NCBI GenBank assembly: GCA_025232375.1 | Contig: CP060419.1 | Location: 3,409,001-3,473,000, forward strand | DNA: 64,000 nt | Origin: Pseudoxanthomonas sp. NC8 | GTDB taxonomy: Bacteria; Pseudomonadota; Gammaproteobacteria; Xanthomonadales; Xanthomonadaceae | Direction of reading: 5' to 3' | Part shown: positions 10,396-20,167 of the stretch, in pieces | How positions within the stretch are numbered: the first letter of the stretch is position 1 | Layout: each line of letters opens with the position of its first letter | Notes under the pieces: model-generated | What the model saw: the letters and a program-made list of their open reading frames with translations, nothing else | Database searches by the model: none | What the model was told of the DNA's origin: nothing | Made by a program: the position numbers and the translations under genes

Positions 10396-10803
10396 ATGAA
10401 CGCCAAGACCCTGTCCGTCGCGATGAGCCTGATCCTGTCGCTGACCGCCCTGTCCGCCAATGCCGCCAGCGCCCGCGTCGACCACATCGTCGACCTGCCG
10501 GCCGTCACCGTCCAGCCCGACGCCGCCCTGCGCGCCGAACTGGCCGCTGCCAATACCGCCCGCGTCGACCACATCGTCGACCTGCCGGCCGTCACCGTCC
10601 GCCCCGACGCCGTCCTGCGCGCCGAGCTGGCCAACCAGGCCTTCGTCGCCTACATCGTCGACCTGCCGGCGATCAACGTGCGCCCGAGCGCCGAACAGCT
10701 GGCCGAGCGCGCCGCGATCCGCAGCCGCCGAACAGGCTCGCGCCCTGACCGCGCAGCTGGCCACCAACCTGCTGGCCGAGACGCAGCCGCCACCCTGCCC
10801 TGA
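10396..10803 (+). CDS. Small exported protein with three HIVDLPAV tandem repeats
   Basis: A signal peptide ([23 protein letters not shown]) is followed by repeat units of 27-29 residues. The core [10 protein letters not shown] occurs twice almost identically, and a third, diverged copy reads [10 protein letters not shown]; each is followed by xPxAxLRAELA. Calculated mature length is about 110 residues. I do not recognise a family. The C terminus is doubtful: from about 10728 another frame reads [19 protein letters not shown], which looks more natural, so an indel near 10725 is likely and the TGA at 10803 may not be the real end. A dedicated promoter region precedes it, so it is probably a single-gene unit or co-transcribed with trmL. 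Confidence 0.65.
   Translation: MNAKTLSVAMSLILSLTALSANAASARVDHIVDLPAVTVQPDAALRAELAAANTARVDHIVDLPAVTVRPDAVLRAELANQAFVAYIVDLPAINVRPSAEQLAERAAIRSRRTGSRPDRAAGHQPAGRDAAATLP
10474..10680 (+). repeat. Coding tandem repeat, period 87 then 81 bp
   Basis: The unit beginning CGCGTCGACCACATCGTC at 10474 recurs at 10561 with very few changes. A third copy of ATCGTCGACCTGCCGG starts at 10652. The first two units are nearly identical at DNA level, which points to recent duplication or gene conversion inside the repeat protein. Confidence 0.75.
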
Positions 10804-10847
10804 CCGCCCCGCACGGCGGCGGGCAGGGCCCGCATACAATCGCCGCG

Positions 10848-11323
10848 ATGCAAGATCCTGTTTTCGACGTCCTGCTGTACCAGCCCGAGATCCCGCCGAA
10901 CACCGGCAACGTGATCCGGCTGTGCGCCAACACCGGCGCGCGCCTGCACCTCATCGAGCCGCTCGGCTTTGCGATGGAGGACAAGCAGCTGCGGCGCGCC
11001 GGTCTGGACTACCACGAGTACGCCCGCGTGCAGGTGCACGCCAGCCTGGACGCCGCGCTCGACGCGATCCGGCCGCAGCGCCTGTTCGCATTGAGCACGC
11101 GCGGCCAGGTCCGCCACGACCAGCCGCGCTACGCCGACGGGGACGCATTCCTGTTCGGCCCGGAGACGCGCGGGTTGCCGCACGATGTGCTCGAGGCCAT
11201 TCGGAAGCACAGCGGCTGCGCCTGCCGATGCGGCCGGACAACCGCAGCCTGAACCTGTCCAACGCGGTGGCCGTGGTGGTGTTCGAGGCCTGGCGGCAAG
11301 CGGGATTCGCCGGCGCCGGCTGA
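10848..11323 (+). CDS. trmL: tRNA (cytidine(34)-2'-O)-methyltransferase
   Basis: About 158 residues of the SPOUT class. The N terminus [19 protein letters not shown] and the knot motifs [11 protein letters not shown] and [15 protein letters not shown] are typical of TrmL, which methylates the ribose of the wobble base in tRNA-Leu isoacceptors. One C is missing near 11201 (ATTCGGAAGC for ATTCCGGAAGC), splitting the C-terminal knot into another frame; restored, the length fits the family. The start ATG at 10848 follows the repeat protein by 44 bp. Confidence 0.93.
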
Positions 11324-11480
11324 CCTTCTGGCCGCGACTTGGTTCCGCAGGTGCGCGCCTAATTTATGTACCGGTCAGTTTGATATTCAGGCTGGATTGA
11401 AGCGCGCCTCCAATAATTTGCGCTCACCGGCCGGGGCAATGGTCGGCAAACAACAAAACGACATAGAGGTCGATAGAACA

Positions 11481-12034
11481 ATGAAGAAGTCCCTGCTTGC
11501 CCTGACCCTGCTGGTTGCCGTCCCGTTCGCCGCTTCGGCCGCCGAGGGCGTGTCCTACAACTATGTGGGGCGGATATGCCGCAACCAATACTGACGGCGG
11601 CGATGCCGATGGCTGGGGCTATGGACGGCTCGGTCGCCATCGCCCCGAACTTCCACCTGTTCGGCGGCTACAGCAATAAGGAGATCGACGACACCTCGAT
11701 CGATTTCGACCAGTACCGCGTGGGCGTGGGCTACAACCGCGAGATCGCCCCGGCCGCCGACCTGGTCACCCGCGTGGCCTACGAGAAGTTCGATGCCGGC
11801 CGCGGCTTCGACTACGACGGCTGGAGTGCGGAAGTCGGCGTGCGCGGCGCGCTGCATCCGAACTTCGAAGGCTACGTGATGGCCGGCTACGAAGACGGCG
11901 ACAACTACGACGGCGAGTTCTACGGCCGCGTGGGCGCGCAGGCCAAGTTCAACCAGAACTGGGGCGTGAGCGGCGACGTGAAGTTCGTCGACGGCGACAC
12001 CCAGTGGTTCGTCGGCCCGCGCTTCAGCTGGTAA
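11481..12034 (+). CDS. Ax21-family outer-membrane beta-barrel protein
   Basis: About 184 residues. A signal peptide (MKKSLLALTLLVAVPFAASA) precedes short amphipathic strands such as FHLFGGYSNKEIDD, YRVGVGYNREI and WFVGPRFSW, ending in a C-terminal aromatic residue as outer-membrane barrels do. It resembles the Ax21 proteins of Xanthomonas and Stenotrophomonas, small outer-membrane proteins also found in vesicles. Two indels near 11565 and 11625 (expected YVEGGYAATNTDGG and GYDGSVAI) shift the N-terminal part. A strong terminator follows at 12121. The upstream 11324-11480 stretch probably carries its promoter. Confidence 0.85.
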
Positions 12035-12120
12035 CGAGTGCAAATCGCCGGGGGCGGTCCTCTCTCTCCCGTACCCCGGCTTGTTCTACTGGCGTGCTCC
12101 CTCCCTCCACGCCAGTCCGG

Positions 12121-12146
12121 AGCCCGGCGCAAGCCGGGCTCTTTTT
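12121..12146 (+). terminator. Rho-independent terminator
   Basis: AGCCCGGC and GCCGGGCT form an 8-bp stem around a GCAA tetraloop, followed by CTTTTT. It ends the Ax21-like transcript on the plus strand. Confidence 0.9.
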
Positions 12147-12376
12147 GCGCGCAAGGAACGACTCCCGGCGTGTCGCATAGGCGGAACGCTCATGTGCTCA
12201 TGCCCAAGGGGTATTCGTCCCGTGGGATGAGGCGCGATGCGCTGTGACAGACTGCAGCGGCCGGCACGTACCGCTGCAACAGGCCAGGCGCGAATGCCAC
12301 GGGGGTGGCGTAAGGATCGCGCGCTAGGCACGCAGCTGAGCCGAGCACCACCCCTTCCCATCTCGCCCGGCCGCCG
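12147..12376. other. Intergenic region upstream of the CysB-like regulator
   Basis: No gene is supported here. The sequence is less GC-rich between about 12170 and 12250 and probably holds the regulator's promoter, but I cannot assign -35/-10 boxes or an operator with confidence. Confidence 0.4.
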
Positions 12377-13373
12377 ATGACCCTGGTCCAGCTCCGCTAC
12401 TTCATCACCATCGTCGATTCGGGACTGAACATCACCGTGGCCGCCAAGAAGATGCACGCCACGCAGTCGGGCCTGTCCAAGCAGATCAAGCAGCTGGAAG
12501 ACGAGCTTGGCTTCCTGCTGTTCACCCGACGTGCGCGCAGCCTGACTGCGCTGACCCCGGCGGCGACGCGCGTGCTCGAACACGCGCGACCGCTGATGGC
12601 GCACGCCGGCAACATCCGTGCGCTCAGCCAGAACCTCAGGCGCGAAACCGAGGGCGAGCTGCACATCGCCACCACCCATACCCAGGCGCGACACGTGCTG
12701 CCGTCAATGCTGGCGCGGCTCAAGCGCAGCTATCCGAAAGTGGCCATGCACCTGGCGCCGGGCGGCGACGGCGAGTCGCTGGCGCGGCTGGCGCGCGGCG
12801 AAGCCGACCTCGCCATCGTCAGCAGCAGCGGCACGCCACCACAGGCCGACATCCGCCTGCCGCTGTTCCAGTGGGAACGGGTGGTATAGTACCGGCGCGG
12901 CATCGCCTCACCCGCCTGGGCAGGCCGCTGGAACTGGAAGACCCTGGCGCACTACCCGCTGGTCAGCTACGAATCCAGCCGCGAGCGCACCTCGTCGCTG
13001 CAACGGGCTTTCGAGGCGGCCGGCCTGACACCGGAGATCGCGATGACCGCGCGCGACGCGGACCTGATCTCCACCTACGTGCGCAGCGGGCTGGGCATCG
13101 GCGTCGTCGCGGAAATGGCCGTCGAGGCCGTGGATGGCGACGACCCTGGTGGTGCTGCCCAGCGAACACCTGCTGCCGACCTGCACGACCTGGCTGCTGC
13201 TGCGCCGCGACCGCCTTCTCCGCGACCACACCATGGACCTGATCGCGCAGATGCTGCCCGGGGTGGATGCGCGCAGCGTGCGCCGGGCGATCGAAACCGG
13301 CAGCGACGACTTGCCGCTGACGGTGCCGCACTGGCGTGATCCGGACAACCCGTTCCTGCGGCGCAGCCGCTGA
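12377..13373 (+). CDS. CysB-like LysR-family transcriptional regulator
   Basis: About 332 residues. The N-terminal winged helix (MTLVQLRYFITIVDSGLNIT, then HATQSGLSKQIKQLEDELGF) is that of the CysB/Cbl branch, which senses sulfur status through acetylserine or related ligands. The effector domain follows (LHIATTHTQARHVLP, GEADLAIVSS, TYVRSGLGIGVVAEMAV). Three defects are seen: 12888, where GTGCTGGTACC is read as GTATAGTACC and makes an in-frame TAG; 12942, CCTGG read as CCCTGG; and 13145, the same CCTGG error. Corrected, the protein is full length. Its target genes are not evident from position. Confidence 0.88.
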
Positions 13374-13393
13374 CCGGCGGACCGGGAACGGCT

Positions 13394-13950
13394 TCAGCGG
13401 TTCCCGGCGCGCGCGATGTCGGCGAGCACCTTGGCCGACGTTGGCTTGCGGATCGACGTCGCGGTAGCGGTGGAGCACGGTGCCGCTGGCGTCCACCAAG
13501 GAAGGTCTCTCGGCGCGCGTAATCGCCGCGGCCCTCGCGCCAGTAAGGACCCCGTAACGGCGCGCGACGTCCTTGCCGGCATCCGACAGCAACGGGAACG
13601 GCACGTGGTACTTGTCGGCGAACTTGGCCTGCGAGGCCACCTCGTCCAGGCTGACGCCGACGACCTTTGCCCCGGCCTTGCGCAGGGCGACGATGTCGTC
13701 GCGGAACGCGCACACCTGGTCGGTGCAGCCGGACGTGAACGCCTTCGGATAGAAGTACAGGACCAGCCAGCTTCCGCGGTAATCCTGCAGGCGATGGACC
13801 TTAGCCGTGCTGGTCGGGCAACGCGAAGTCAGGCGCGGCGTCGCCCGCCTCGGGGCCGCCGGCCGTGGGCGCGGCGGACACCAGGGCGGTCACGCACAGC
13901 AGCAACGCGCCGGCGAACCGGCGCACCGCCACCCACCCGCGCGCTGTCAC
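13394..13950 (-). CDS. Exported peroxiredoxin (AhpC/Bcp type)
   Basis: About 186 residues. A signal peptide (FAGALLLCVTALVSAAP) precedes a Bcp-like domain: APDFALPDQHG, SWLVLYFYPKAFTSGC (peroxidatic Cys) and TDQVCAFRDD (candidate resolving Cys five residues later). It should reduce peroxides in the periplasm, unlike the usual cytosolic Bcp. The GTG start at 13950 overlaps the YceI stop as GTGA, so it is the last gene of the seven-gene redox run. Indels at 13801 (GGCAAGG read as GGCTAAGG), about 13540 and 13500 (CCTGG read as CCTTGG) and about 13437 disturb the frame. Confidence 0.85.
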
Positions 13951-14530
13951 GCGCCGGCCTCGGCCAGCGCCACCAGCTCGATGCTGATTTCCAGCTCGTC
14001 GCCGATGTTGGGCAGCTGCTGGACTAAGGCCGAAGTCGCTGCGCTTGATCCGCGTGCTCGCTTCCACGCCCAGCGCCGGCACGTTCTTGGCCGGGTGCAC
14101 GCCGGTCTTCTTGACGACCGCATCGAGCACCACCGGCTTGGTCACGCCGCGCAGGGTCAGCTCGCCGTTGATGCGCAGGTGGCCGTCGCCGGTGCGCTGC
14201 ACGGCGGTGCTGACGAAAGTCGCTTCCGGGTGGCCGGTGCCGTCCAGGTAGTCCTCGCGCTGCACGCGTGCGTTGAGCTTGTCGACCTTGGCCGTCGAAG
14301 CTGGCCACCGGCAGCACCACCTTGACCGAGGACGCGCTGGGCTTGGCGGCGTCATACACCACGTGGCCGCTGGCCTGCAGCCGCGCCGACGGACGCGCGA
14401 AGCCGAGGTAGTCCCAGCTCACCCGCACGTCGGTGTGGGTGGCGTCGATGGTGTAATCCACCGGCGCGGCGCTGGCGGCGGTGCTGAGGACGAGCAGGAC
14501 TGCGGTGGCGAGGAAGTGGCGCGGGCTCAT
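13947..14530 (-). CDS. YceI-family periplasmic protein
   Basis: About 194 residues. Signal peptide MSPRHFLATAVLLVLSTAASA, then the lipocalin-like YceI barrel: YTIDATHTDVRVSWDYLGFA, HPEATFVSTAV, RINGELTLRGVTKPVVLD. YceI proteins bind isoprenoid-type ligands such as polyprenyl chains and are often encoded with cytochrome or redox genes. ATG at 14530 overlaps the TlpA-like stop (ATGA) and the stop overlaps the next start (GTGA). Two breaks: 14295 in the GQV/VDKL region, and 14027, where CCTGG is read as CCTTAG so that FGLVQQLPNIGDE becomes FGLSPAAA. Confidence 0.9.
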
Positions 14531-15089
14531 GCGGGTGTCTCCGGGTCGGGATTGGAAGGATGGGCAGGAATCAGCGATGCAGCGCGCCCTGCCAAGGCGC
14601 TCAGTTCTGCAGCGGTAAGTGGGCCGGACTTGCTGCGCACCACGCGCCCTTGCGCGTCGAGCAACACCGAATAGGGCAGCACGCCGTGGCTGTTGCCGTA
14701 GCGGGCCGAACTGCCGCTTTCGCCGTAGTCCACCGTCTCCAGCAGCACCGGATAGCGCACCGGCCGGCGCGACAGGTAGGCCTTCACGTTGCTGGGCTCG
14801 TCGGGGCGATACCGACCACCTGGACTCCGCCCTTGCGCGACTGCGTGCCGGCGAAGGCGTCCAGGTCGGGCATCTCCTTGATGCAGGGGCCGCACCACCA
14901 GGTCGCCCAGTAGTTGAGCAGCACCGGTCGCCCGCGCCACTGGCCCAGGCTTTGGGTCTTGCCGGACAGGTCGGGCAGGCGCAGTTCGCCGGCGCCGGAA
15001 GCAGGACCGGTCGCCGCTGCCGCGACGACGGAGGCGAAGAGCAGCGCGGCGAACGCGCCGGCACGGACGCGTGGACGATACCGGTTCAA
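14527..15089 (-). CDS. TlpA-type thioredoxin-like protein
   Basis: About 187 residues with an N-terminal hydrophobic segment (AGAFAALLFASVVAAAA) and a thioredoxin fold carrying the active site WWCGPC followed by IKEMPDLDAF. It should be a membrane-anchored or periplasmic thiol:disulfide reductase, plausibly reduced by the DsbD encoded just upstream. The TTG start at 15089 overlaps the dsbD stop (TTGA), and the stop overlaps the YceI start (ATGA). One base is missing near 14805 (GIA, then DEPSNVKAYL in the other frame). Confidence 0.88.
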
Positions 15090-16888
15090 GACTTGTCTCC
15101 CTGCAATGCGGCTTCGATCTGGGCGCTGGTGGGCATGCTGGGCAGCACCACGCCCTGCTCCTGTCCGGGGCGGAAGACCACGTACAGCGGCACGCCGACG
15201 GCGCCATGCTGTTAGGAACCGGGTGATCTGCGGGTCCATCCGCGTCCAGTCGCCCTTCACGTACACCGCATCGCGGGCGGCAAGCGCGCCATGGAACGCC
15301 TCGGTGGAGAACAGCCTGCGTTCGTTGGCCTTGCAGGTGACGCACCAGTCCGCGGTCATGTTCACGAACACCGTGCGCTGCTCGCCACGCAGGTTCTCCA
15401 GCCGCTCTGGCGAGAACGCCACGCTGCCATCGCTGGCGGCCTGCCCGGCGCTTGCCGGGGGCGGCAGGTGATGGATCTGCCACAGCGGCCACAACGCCAG
15501 CAGCGACAACGACAGCACCAGCGGCCGCCACTGCGGCCGGCGCGCATAGCGCAGGCGCTCGCTCGCCCACAGCGAGAACGCGAGCAGGACCAGGCCGGCG
15601 AACAGCCAGCCGAGGGCATCGCTGCCCTGCTGCCGGCTCAGCAGTAAGGCCAGTAAGGCCGCGGTCGCGTACAGCGGGAATGCCAGTGCCTGCTTCAGCG
15701 TTTCCATCCACGCGCCGGGGCGCGGCAGCCGCGACGACAGCGCCGGCACGAAGCCCACCAGCAGGAACGGGGACGCAAGGCCTGGGCCGGGAGCAAGGAA
15801 CAGCGACAGTGCCACCGGGGCCGACAACGCGAACGCCGCCGCCAGCGCCGCGCCCATGAACGGCGCGGTGCAGGGGCTGGCCACGACCACCGCCAGCACG
15901 CCGGTGAAGAAGTCACCCTGCAGGCCACCACGTGATGCTTAAGGCCATGGCCGACGCCACCGAGCCGGGCACCGAACAGCACCGCACCGGACAGGGACAG
16001 GCCGAGGCCGAGCATGACGTAGGCCAGCAACCCGACCACCGCCGGTTGCTGCAGCTGGAAGCCCCAGCCCAGCGCGATGCCCGCCTGCCGCGCCACCAGT
16101 GCCAGGCCGCCCAGCGCGGCGAAACTGCCCAGGACGCCCGCGGTATACGCCAGCGCGCGACGCCGGGCCTGTGCCGGATCGGTGCCGGCCTCGGCCAGCG
16201 ACAGCACCTTCAACGAGAGCACCGGCAGCACGCAGGGCATCAGGTTGAGCAGCAGTCCGCCGGCCAGCGCCAGCAGCAACAGGCTGGCCAGCCGCGCCGG
16301 GCCGGCCGGAGCGCGCGTCGATTCGGCCGGCACCTGCGCATCGGTGGAGGCGACGGGCGACGCATCGGCCGGCGTGGCGACCGCCGTGGCCGCATCAGCC
16401 AGGACCACGCGTCCCGCGTCGAATGCGAGCGTCGTCGCATGCGGCGGATAGCAGACCAGCGGCTCGACCTCGTGGCAACCCTGCACCACCACCCGCAGCC
16501 GGGTCGGTGACGCCGCGCTGCCCGCCTGCACCGGGGTGAAGGCCACCGTGGCCTGCAGGCGATCGTGGTAGACCTCGACTTCGCCGAAGTTCTCGTCCTG
16601 CTTCAGCGCGCCGGCCGGCAGCTCCACCGCCTGCACGACGCGATCGCCGTCGACCACTTCCACGCGGATCCGGTCGCGGTACAGGTAGTAGCCATCGGCG
16701 ATGCGCCAGTCCAGCCGCACCCGGTCCGGCCCGTCGGTGCCGGCTTCCAGCGCGAACGCTTCGGCGACCGGCAACAGCCCTTCTTGCGCCGCGGCCTGCG
16801 CATGCGCGGCCGGGGATGCCAGCGGCATGGACAGCAGCAGCAAGCACGCCGCGCACGCCAGGATGCGCTGGATGAAGTTACCGGTCAT
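15086..16888 (-). CDS. dsbD: Thiol:disulfide interchange protein DsbD
   Basis: About 600 residues in the usual order: signal peptide, N-terminal nDsbD domain with the Cys pair in QGCHEVEPLVCYPPH, an eight-helix CcdA-like membrane domain with LMPCVLPVLSLK and VVASPCTAPFMGAAL, then a C-terminal thioredoxin domain with NMTADWCVTCKANE. It carries electrons from cytosolic thioredoxin to periplasmic thiol proteins. ATG at 16888 overlaps the stop of the peroxidase gene (ATGA). Frame breaks near 15940, 15790 and 15210 interrupt it; the last one hides the VGVPLYVVFRPGQEQ segment. The partners are probably the TlpA-like and nDsbD-like proteins of the same operon. Confidence 0.95.
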
Positions 16889-17888
16889 TGCCGCACCACC
16901 TTGTCCGCAGCGGTGGCGAAACGGTCGTCGGTCAGGGTCACCAGGAAGCTCTCGAGGTCGGCCACTTCCGCTGCGCTCAGCTGCAGCGGCCCGCTCATCG
17001 CCGCATCACGCCCGTGTGCATCCGGCACGACCTTGTCGGGATTGTTGTAGTACTCGATCACCTCGCGCAGGGTCGCGAACATGCCGTTGTGCATGTACGG
17101 CGCGGTCACTGCCACGTTGCGCAACGACGGCACCTTGAACTGGCCATCGTCGGCCGGGTCGCCACTGATCGCGCCGCGACCGCGGTCGCCGAGCGCCGCG
17201 CGGTCGAACAGGCCGATATTGCGGAAGCGGTCCGAAGTGAAGTCCTCGCCGGAATGGCACTCGGCGCATTTTCCCTTGCCGATGAACACCAGCCGGCCGC
17301 GCTTGGCCGACTCGCTGATCGCCGCGTCGTCGCCGTGCGCATAGCGGTCGTAGGGCGCGTCGGTGGTGTCCAGCGTCTTCTGGTAGGCCGCAAGGGCACG
17401 GCCCAGCGTGCGCGCCGTCGCCGGTCCGGCATAGGCGACACGGAACGCCTCGGCGTACGCCGGGTCGCCGTTGAGCCTGCGCAGCGCCTCGTCCAGCGGC
17501 AGGTCCATCTCCAGCGGATTCTCGATCGGGAAGATGGCCTGGTCCTCAAGCGTTTCGGCACGGCCGTCCCAGAACATCGAGGTGCGGCCGGACGTGTTCA
17601 TGACCGTGGGCGTGTTGCGCACACCAGGCGGCCGGACACCCCGGGGCTGATCACGACGGTATCCGCGAAGGCGTGTTCGGGCTTGTGGCAGGAGGCGCAG
17701 CTGACGGTGCGGTCACCCGACAGCAGGGGATCGAAGAACAGCCGCCGTCCAAGTTCGACACGCGCCTCGCGCGGATCAGTCGGCGCCGGCGCCGGCGCGG
17801 CCTGTGATGCGGACAGCAGCCATGGCGCGGCCAGCAGCGTGGCCGCCGCGATCATGATGGCGATCGGAAGCGGGAAACGGGGGGACAC
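16885..17888 (-). CDS. Di-heme cytochrome c peroxidase (MauG/CcpA family)
   Basis: About 335 residues with a signal peptide (PIAIMIAAATLLAAPWLLSA) and two heme c sites: CASCHKPEHAF near the N terminus and CAECHSGEDF in the second half, plus the axial Met/His region YMHNGMFATLREVIEYYN. Such enzymes reduce hydrogen peroxide in the periplasm or, in the MauG branch, oxidise other proteins. A GTG start at 17888 gives the signal peptide. One base is missing near 17625 in CTGGG (SGRLGVRNTPTVMN expected). Its neighbours DsbD and TlpA are well suited to keep heme-attachment cysteines reduced. Confidence 0.9.
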
Positions 17889-17907
17889 GACGGCTCCGAT
17901 GCGGTGT

Positions 17908-18390
17908 TCATTCGAGTGCGATCGCGAACGGTTCGCGGAACAGCGTGCACAGACCGCTGGCCTCGTAGCAGCTTTGCCCGTTGAGCACGCCGCTCACCTG
18001 CCGCGCACCCGCTTCTACGCGCACGCGCTGGCGGAAGGTCGCGACGCCATCGAAATAGGTGTAGTGGTATTCGCCGGCGAAATTGCTGCCGGTGCGCTGC
18101 TGGGCGCCATCCGAACGCACCGGCTGCACCGCCTGTCCGCCCGCCTGCACCACCAGCCGGGCCGGACGCGGCCCGAAGTCACCCGGCTCGAAATCCGAGC
18201 CGTAGACGATCCAGCCTTCGTGCACCTGCGCGGTCAGCACCAGATCCACCTGGTCGTCGGCCCCGGCGACGCGTTCGACGCGCTCCTGCCAGAGCAGCGC
18301 TTCGGGTTCTTCCTGCGCCTGCAGCGGCCACGCCGGCAGTGCCGCCGCCAGCAGGAACGCGCTCCACAGTGCAGACACTCGTTGCCTCAT
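17908..18390 (-). CDS. Exported nDsbD-like (DsbC/DsbD N-terminal fold) protein
   Basis: A 160-residue protein with signal peptide (MRQRVSALWSAFLLAAALPA) and an immunoglobulin-like domain related to the N-terminal domain of DsbD. A conserved pair of cysteines lies in LNGQSCYEASGLCTLF, near residues 143 and 150, matching the C-x6-C redox pair of nDsbD. As a stand-alone domain it is likely to pass electrons from the membrane DsbD to a periplasmic client. The frame is intact. It sits 19 bp upstream of the peroxidase start. Confidence 0.75.
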   Translation of the reverse strand: MRQRVSALWSAFLLAAALPAWPLQAQEEPEALLWQERVERVAGADDQVDLVLTAQVHEGWIVYGSDFEPGDFGPRPARLVVQAGGQAVQPVRSDGAQQRTGSNFAGEYHYTYFDGVATFRQRVRVEAGARQVSGVLNGQSCYEASGLCTLFREPFAIALE

Positions 18391-18447
18391 CGTCTTTCCT
18401 TGTTGCCAGTGGGGGCGCGCCGAGCGGGCGACGCGCCCGTGTCCGGA

Positions 18448-19779
18448 TCAGCGTGCGACCGCCAGCTGCGGCTGCGCCGGCGTAGCGGCGGCGTCGGCCG
18501 TGCTCGCGTACGGATCGGGCTCGGTAAGGAGCTCGTCCAGCAACGCGTTGAACTTCGCCACGTACTGCTGGTGGTACTCGCCGGTGACCGTACCGGTGTA
18601 GCCGGTGTAGATCTGGCGCACCTCGCCCTTGCGGTCGATGATGATCGTGGTCGGGAAGGCGGCCATGTAGTTCAGGCCCTTGAGCTTCTCGGTGGCGACC
18701 TTCTTGTCGGCCAGTCCGCCGAACACGATGTCGTAGCGCACGTCGAAGTACTGCCTGAACTTGCCGAGGGTCTTCTGGAAGTACTCGAAGCTGTCCTCCT
18801 GCTCGAACGCCACCGCCACCGCCTCCACGCCGCGCTGCTGGTTCTGCTTGAACCACGGTGCCAGGAAGTAGGTCTGGTCGGTGCAGTTCGGGCACCAGGT
18901 GCCGATCACCTCGACGATCACGACCTTGCCCTTGTACTTGGGGTCGCGCAGCGAAACCGGCCTGCCCTGCAGGTCGGGGAAGCTGAAGTCGATGGTCTTC
19001 TGCCCATCCTTGAGGTAGGTCAGCTGGTACGGGTCGGGCAGCTCGACGTTCGCGCTCTTGTGGCCTTCGAAGCGGACCACGTTGTAGATGCCGCTGCCGA
19101 ACGCGCCCTGGATGTTGCCGTCTTCGTCGATCGTGCCCTTGATCAGGCGCGGGCTCGGACCGCTGAAGTGCGACAGCCAGAAGCGGTTGCCCTGCACGGT
19201 GCCTTCCAGTTCGCGGGTGTCGCCGACCACGGTCATGAACACGCCGCTGAGGTGGTTGCCGTCCTGCTTGAGCAGCGCGACTTGGTCGCGCTTGTCGGCG
19301 CGGGCGGCCTTGTCCTGCTGCTGCACCGCCCACTTGCCGCTGAGGTCCGCCTCGGCCGCCTGGTCCTTGCCCGGCTCGACGAAGCGCCAGTTCTTGCCGT
19401 GCTCGGCGGTGAACGGGATGTTGCGCGCGCCCTGCCGGTGCGGCACCAGGTCGCGGTACTCGCCGCGCAGGGTCTTGCCGTCGACCACGGTGAACACCAG
19501 CGCCGCGTCGTAGGTGTTCATCGGCACCGACAGGGTGTCTTCGGAGACGCGCTCGACCACGAAGTTGTCGCGACGGGTGCCGTTCAACAGGGTGAACTTC
19601 GCGTCCTTGGCGTCCTTGCCCTTGACCTCGAAGTTGAAGGGGATCGGGTCGCCGTCGACATTGAATTCGCCGCGCCAGACGCCTTCCTGCGGGAACTTCG
19701 CCGCAGCGTGCGCCGCGGCGGCCGCCAGCATGGACAGCAGCAACGCGCCCACGCGCAGCAATGGCCTCGCACTATTCAT
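18448..19779 (-). CDS. TlpA/ResA-like thioredoxin-fold protein with N-terminal beta domain
   Basis: A 443-residue, uninterrupted exported protein. Signal peptide ending AAAHA, then about 240 residues of an all-beta domain (VWRGEFNVDGDPIPFNFEV, ADLSGKWAVQQQDKAAR) of the kind seen in lipocalin-like or DUF4369-type N termini, then a peroxiredoxin/thioredoxin domain with the active site GTWCPNC. The WCPNC motif with following TDQTYFLAPWF is typical of ResA/TlpA-like reductases. It is the first gene of the seven-gene redox operon. A role in keeping cytochrome c apo-proteins or other periplasmic thiols reduced is inferred. Confidence 0.85.
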   Translation of the reverse strand: MNSARPLLRVGALLLSMLAAAAAHAAAKFPQEGVWRGEFNVDGDPIPFNFEVKGKDAKDAKFTLLNGTRRDNFVVERVSEDTLSVPMNTYDAALVFTVVDGKTLRGEYRDLVPHRQGARNIPFTAEHGKNWRFVEPGKDQAAEADLSGKWAVQQQDKAARADKRDQVALLKQDGNHLSGVFMTVVGDTRELEGTVQGNRFWLSHFSGPSPRLIKGTIDEDGNIQGAFGSGIYNVVRFEGHKSANVELPDPYQLTYLKDGQKTIDFSFPDLQGRPVSLRDPKYKGKVVIVEVIGTWCPNCTDQTYFLAPWFKQNQQRGVEAVAVAFEQEDSFEYFQKTLGKFRQYFDVRYDIVFGGLADKKVATEKLKGLNYMAAFPTTIIIDRKGEVRQIYTGYTGTVTGEYHQQYVAKFNALLDELLTEPDPYASTADAAATPAQPQLAVAR

Positions 19780-20167
19780 CACGCACCTCAGCTTTGAATG
19801 CAGGGAATGGAATCCCTCCGGGCCGGAGACTGTAGGAATCGGCGCGATATGGCGTCCACGGCGCAGCGCGCGCCGAGCATGGCGTTTCGTCATGAGGTGA
19901 TCGCCCGGGGACTGTGCGGTGCGGGCATCAGCCGCGGCGACGGGCCGGCATCAACCGCCCGGAGCCGTCGTGGCTCGGCGATATGCCGGCTTGCGGGGGC
20001 GGTGCGCCGGCGCGGGGTCGGCGGGTCAGGGGTCTGGCGGCCTTCGGACAGGTCGCTGCCCGACCGTGCCGGGTGCCGCCCAAGCCCAGGAGCCGGCTCC
20101 CGAAGCCCGGGTCGGGCCGGGCGCAGGCCAGGTGGCGGACGCCAGCGGCGGGCGCCGGCGGCGGGGC
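19780..20167. other. Intergenic region between gpsA end and the redox operon start
   Basis: About 390 bp without a supportable gene. It must carry the promoter for the redox operon (minus strand, from about 19800 leftward); CTTTGAATGCAGGG marks the less GC-rich portion. No clear operator, terminator or RNA structure was seen. The long open frames here have no coding character. Confidence 0.4.

Noticed and set aside
16888..19797. A 969-codon open frame on the plus strand opposite the peroxidase and redox genes
   Set aside because: It mirrors real minus-strand genes with signal peptides, heme sites and WCPNC motif, and its own translation is Arg/His/Gln-rich with no domain. It is a by-product of high GC.
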